From positions 186,001 through 250,000 of the forward strand of contig NZ_BSOA01000049.1 in assembly GCF_030160275.1 (NCBI RefSeq): DNA of 64,000 bases, written 5' to 3'. The position numbers and the translations under genes were made by a program. This document shows positions 61,967-64,000 of the stretch, piece by piece. Source of the stretch: Dyella flagellata (GTDB lineage Bacteria; Pseudomonadota; Gammaproteobacteria; Xanthomonadales; Rhodanobacteraceae). Position 1 is the stretch's first letter. Each line of letters opens with the position of its first letter. The notes under the pieces were generated by a model. The model ran no database searches. It saw nothing but the letters and a program-made list of their open reading frames with translations, and was not told the DNA's origin.

Positions 61967-62977
61967 TCAGTAGCGCAAGCTGACGCTGCTGCTGGTGGTG
62001 GAAACGTGGTAGCTGCACTGCGGTGAGGTGGAGCCGATCGGGTAGTCCGCCCCCCACGGCGGGCTGGCAATCTTGCCGAAGGCGGTGTTGTAGACCGCTA
62101 TGCTCGAATACGTCAGGGGCGAACTGGCCGGCAACTGGTTGCAGCTGCTGACACCATAGACCTCCATCACGCCCCCGAATACCCAGCGCAGATTGCCATA
62201 GGGACTGGTGCTGAGCGTGGTGCTCTTACCGGTGGTGACGTCCTTGGAGGTAATCGTCCAGGTGCCGCAGCTGTTGGCCGCCTTGCACTGGGTGGTCCCC
62301 AGGATGGTGTCGCCCGCATTCACATTGATCGGGCCGCTGTAGTAGGTGGTGCCGCTTACGCAGCAGTTCCAGCTCGACAACGTCCATACCGTGCCGCTGA
62401 AAGCGTCATAGCCGAGCACCGGCTGCAAGATGCTCTCCACATTGGGCAGCTGCTCCAGTCCCGGGAAGAAATAGTCGGTCTGGCCCGATTGCTTGGCCGG
62501 CGTGCCCGGCACCTTCCAGGTCGCCACGATCTTGCCGATATTGATGGAGCTGGAGTAATTGGCGTCTTCCACCCAGCCGTTGATGGTGGGCTGGCGCAAG
62601 GCCACGATCGCCGGCATGAAGAAACTGCCATTGGGTTCTACGCGCGTGCCGTCAAAACGATAGTGCGGCTGCGCACACACCGCCGGCGTGCGCGTCAGGC
62701 CGTTGGGCAGCTCGATACTGCCGTCGGCATGCAGGGTTTCACCCTCTTGTACTCGCTGAACACATGAAGGCGAGAAGAAACCGTTTGGTGTCACCACATA
62801 GTCGGTCGGCACGCCTTGTGGCCGCAGGCTCGCTTCGAACTCGCTCAGCGCCTTGGGTGCGAACGATTGGCTTGTGCTATCGGCAGCCAACGATACGCCG
62901 CACGCTCCCAACATGCTCAAGACCAAGAGCGCGCACACGCTTTTCCAAGCTATCCGTCGTTGCATAAATGGTTTCAT
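61967..62977 (-). CDS. Secreted G1-like (eqolisin-fold) protein
   Basis: 336 aa: signal peptide or lipoprotein-like N-terminus (MKPFMQRRIAWKSVCALLVL then LGACGVSLA), a propeptide-like region (to about 150), and a beta-rich C-terminal domain. VESILQPVLGYD and VFGGVMEVYGVSSC occupy the places where fungal and bacterial G1 peptidases carry their catalytic Gln and Glu, and SSWNCC is nearby. Glutamic peptidase activity is plausible but the match is by eye. Its Cys pairs fit an exported protein. Separate from neighbours. Confidence 0.55.
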   Translation of the reverse strand: MKPFMQRRIAWKSVCALLVLSMLGACGVSLAADSTSQSFAPKALSEFEASLRPQGVPTDYVVTPNGFFSPSCVQRVQEGETLHADGSIELPNGLTRTPAVCAQPHYRFDGTRVEPNGSFFMPAIVALRQPTINGWVEDANYSSSINIGKIVATWKVPGTPAKQSGQTDYFFPGLEQLPNVESILQPVLGYDAFSGTVWTLSSWNCCVSGTTYYSGPINVNAGDTILGTTQCKAANSCGTWTITSKDVTTGKSTTLSTSPYGNLRWVFGGVMEVYGVSSCNQLPASSPLTYSSIAVYNTAFGKIASPPWGADYPIGSTSPQCSYHVSTTSSSVSLRY

Positions 62978-63462
62978 GACACGCGTACCCCTCTTCAAGG
63001 TGAGTGAACGCGCTCCTTCGCAGACGAAGGGTTTTCCACCGATCGAGGTGAAGCCAAGAAGCACAAGATCCCCGAACCCGAAAGGGTACCCCTACCCTCC
63101 CTGTCGCCCCGGCTGGCAGGGCCGGGGCACTTTCAAGGCAAAGCCGTGCATCGGCGGTGAACCAACAGTTGGTTTTTCACGCAGCTTGTACTGGTCACTG
63201 CACAAAACCCCAAGGCGGAAAAATCTCACTCATGCATGGGATGCCGCCTGAGGCCGGAGCCGATATTTACGAATTAAAAAAAGCACGAATTCAATAGTGG
63301 CCGCCTATAGCTCAGGCAGCCGATTTATCATGCTGTTTGGACGGCTATTGCATAAAGCCGAGATTCAGGCATAGGCTGGAGCCGCATCCACACGATCCCC
63401 CCGTGTCCCCACACGGCGTGACGGATGCCTACAACTCACATCGAGAGTCAGGAGGTCGTCCT
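62978..63462. other. 485-bp divergent gap before the TonB gene
   Basis: No gene. Contains a GCCCCGGC/GCCGGGGC hairpin (63107-63114 with 63121-63128), an AACCAA-CAG-TTGGTT hairpin followed by TTT (63160-63177), and an AT-rich stretch near 63260-63300 that may hold the promoters of one or both divergent genes. No RNA family recognised. Confidence 0.45.
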
Positions 63463-64000
63463 ATGTCGTCCGCAAGCCTGGCAGTCGTTCGTCATGCCCA
63501 GCATCCGGATATGGCGCGCATCGCCGCGCTCAGCGCAGCCATCGCCTTCAACCTTGCAGCCTTGGTCTTCGCACTGCGTCCTTTGGCCCCGCAGTTCGCC
63601 CAGGTGCTGGAATCGCCCAAAGCCACCATCGTAAGAGTGATCGAGCCACCGCCGCCGCAGCCACCGCCGCCGGTCCTCAAAGTGCAACCCTTGCCGATAG
63701 CCGTGCCGCATGTGCCGATCGTGCACGAGCCGCCAAAATCCCCACCCATTGCCGACCCACCCACGACCGAACCGTCCAATAACGTTGTACCCGTTGCGCC
63801 GACACCGGTTGCTCCGCCGACAAGCATTGTGCCGGGCGTGGTGTCGTTGGCTTATCGAGCATCGCCATTGCGTTTCCCAACGCAAGCTTTACGCATGCAT
63901 ATGCAAGGCACGGTGATGTTACGCGTGCTGGTGGATGAAACCGGCAAGCCGATCGACGTGGTGATCGAGCACAGCAGCGGCTCCGCACTGTTGGACAAGA
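63463..64000 (+). CDS. TonB energy transducer, 3' end cut by window edge
   Basis: About 179 codons visible: a cytoplasmic N-terminus, one TM helix (IAALSAAIAFNLAALVFAL), a Pro-rich periplasmic spacer (VIEPPPPQPPPPVLK, VPIVHEPPKSPPIADPP) and the beginning of a TonB C-terminal domain (PLRFPTQALRMHMQGTVMLR, VLVDETGKPIDVVIEHSSG). Transmits proton-motive force to outer-membrane receptors with ExbB/ExbD. RBS AGGAGG 7 bp before the ATG. The C-terminus lies outside the window. Confidence 0.9.
   Translation, partial: MSSASLAVVRHAQHPDMARIAALSAAIAFNLAALVFALRPLAPQFAQVLESPKATIVRVIEPPPPQPPPPVLKVQPLPIAVPHVPIVHEPPKSPPIADPPTTEPSNNVVPVAPTPVAPPTSIVPGVVSLAYRASPLRFPTQALRMHMQGTVMLRVLVDETGKPIDVVIEHSSGSALLDK

Overview
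The window looks like chromosomal housekeeping DNA from a GC-rich gammaproteobacterium. Product types and gene neighbourhoods suggest Xanthomonadales (Lysobacterales), most likely Rhodanobacteraceae (Dyella/Luteibacter/Rhodanobacter-like). This placement is inferred from gene content alone: the trpEGD layout, a DUF1508-like tail on TrpS, an orphan Pds-type two-component system, secreted S1/P1 nuclease and G1-like protein genes, and repeated GTAGGCTGGGAT palindromes. I saw no prophage, insertion sequence, CRISPR array, rRNA or clear pseudogene. There is one tRNA, tRNA-Thr(TGT).

Region by region. 0-10 kb: anthranilate synthase/phosphoribosyltransferase genes trpG-trpD and trpE, separated by a secreted isochorismatase, a pirin, a divergent LysR regulator and a secreted chorismate-lyase-like protein joined to trpE; then a Pds-type histidine kinase, a secreted protein and a response regulator. 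10-27 kb: central carbon metabolism (rpe, tkt, class I fba, pyk, gap) mixed with djlA/cytochrome c, a fully overlapping purC-SMR-DUF962-membrane protein operon, a beta-barrel OMP, an S1/P1 nuclease, a 2OG oxygenase/GtrII pair, a truncated haemoglobin and tpx. 27-34 kb: aromatic amino-acid catabolism (hppD-hmgA-fahA with a divergent MarR regulator and a palindromic operator, a POT peptide transporter, tryptophan 2,3-dioxygenase). 34-38 kb: pyruvate dehydrogenase E1alpha-E1beta-E2. 38-41 kb: a CpxRA-like pair divergent from a Spy/CpxP-like gene with a textbook CpxR box between them. 41-50 kb: PiT phosphate transporter, BON protein, trpS, arginase, and a two-gene operon of an unknown protein and a large tyrosine-decarboxylase-like enzyme. 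50-56 kb: birA-coaX-SPOR and PepSY-phoP-phoQ operons, dusA. 56-64 kb: second isochorismatase-fold hydrolase, ferredoxin-NADP reductase, a small kinase, DUF456, a DUF885 peptidase, a G1-like secreted protein and the start of a TonB gene cut by the window edge.

Non-coding content worth attention: three copies of a paired REP-like palindrome, three of whose ends supply the TAG stop of the adjoining gene; two terminator-ended structured segments with no gene between the Pds response regulator and rpe; and several intergenic palindromes that look like operators. The candidates for something undescribed are the decarboxylase/unknown-protein operon, the trpE-linked secreted chorismate-lyase-like protein, the structured RNA near 10.3 kb and the REP elements.
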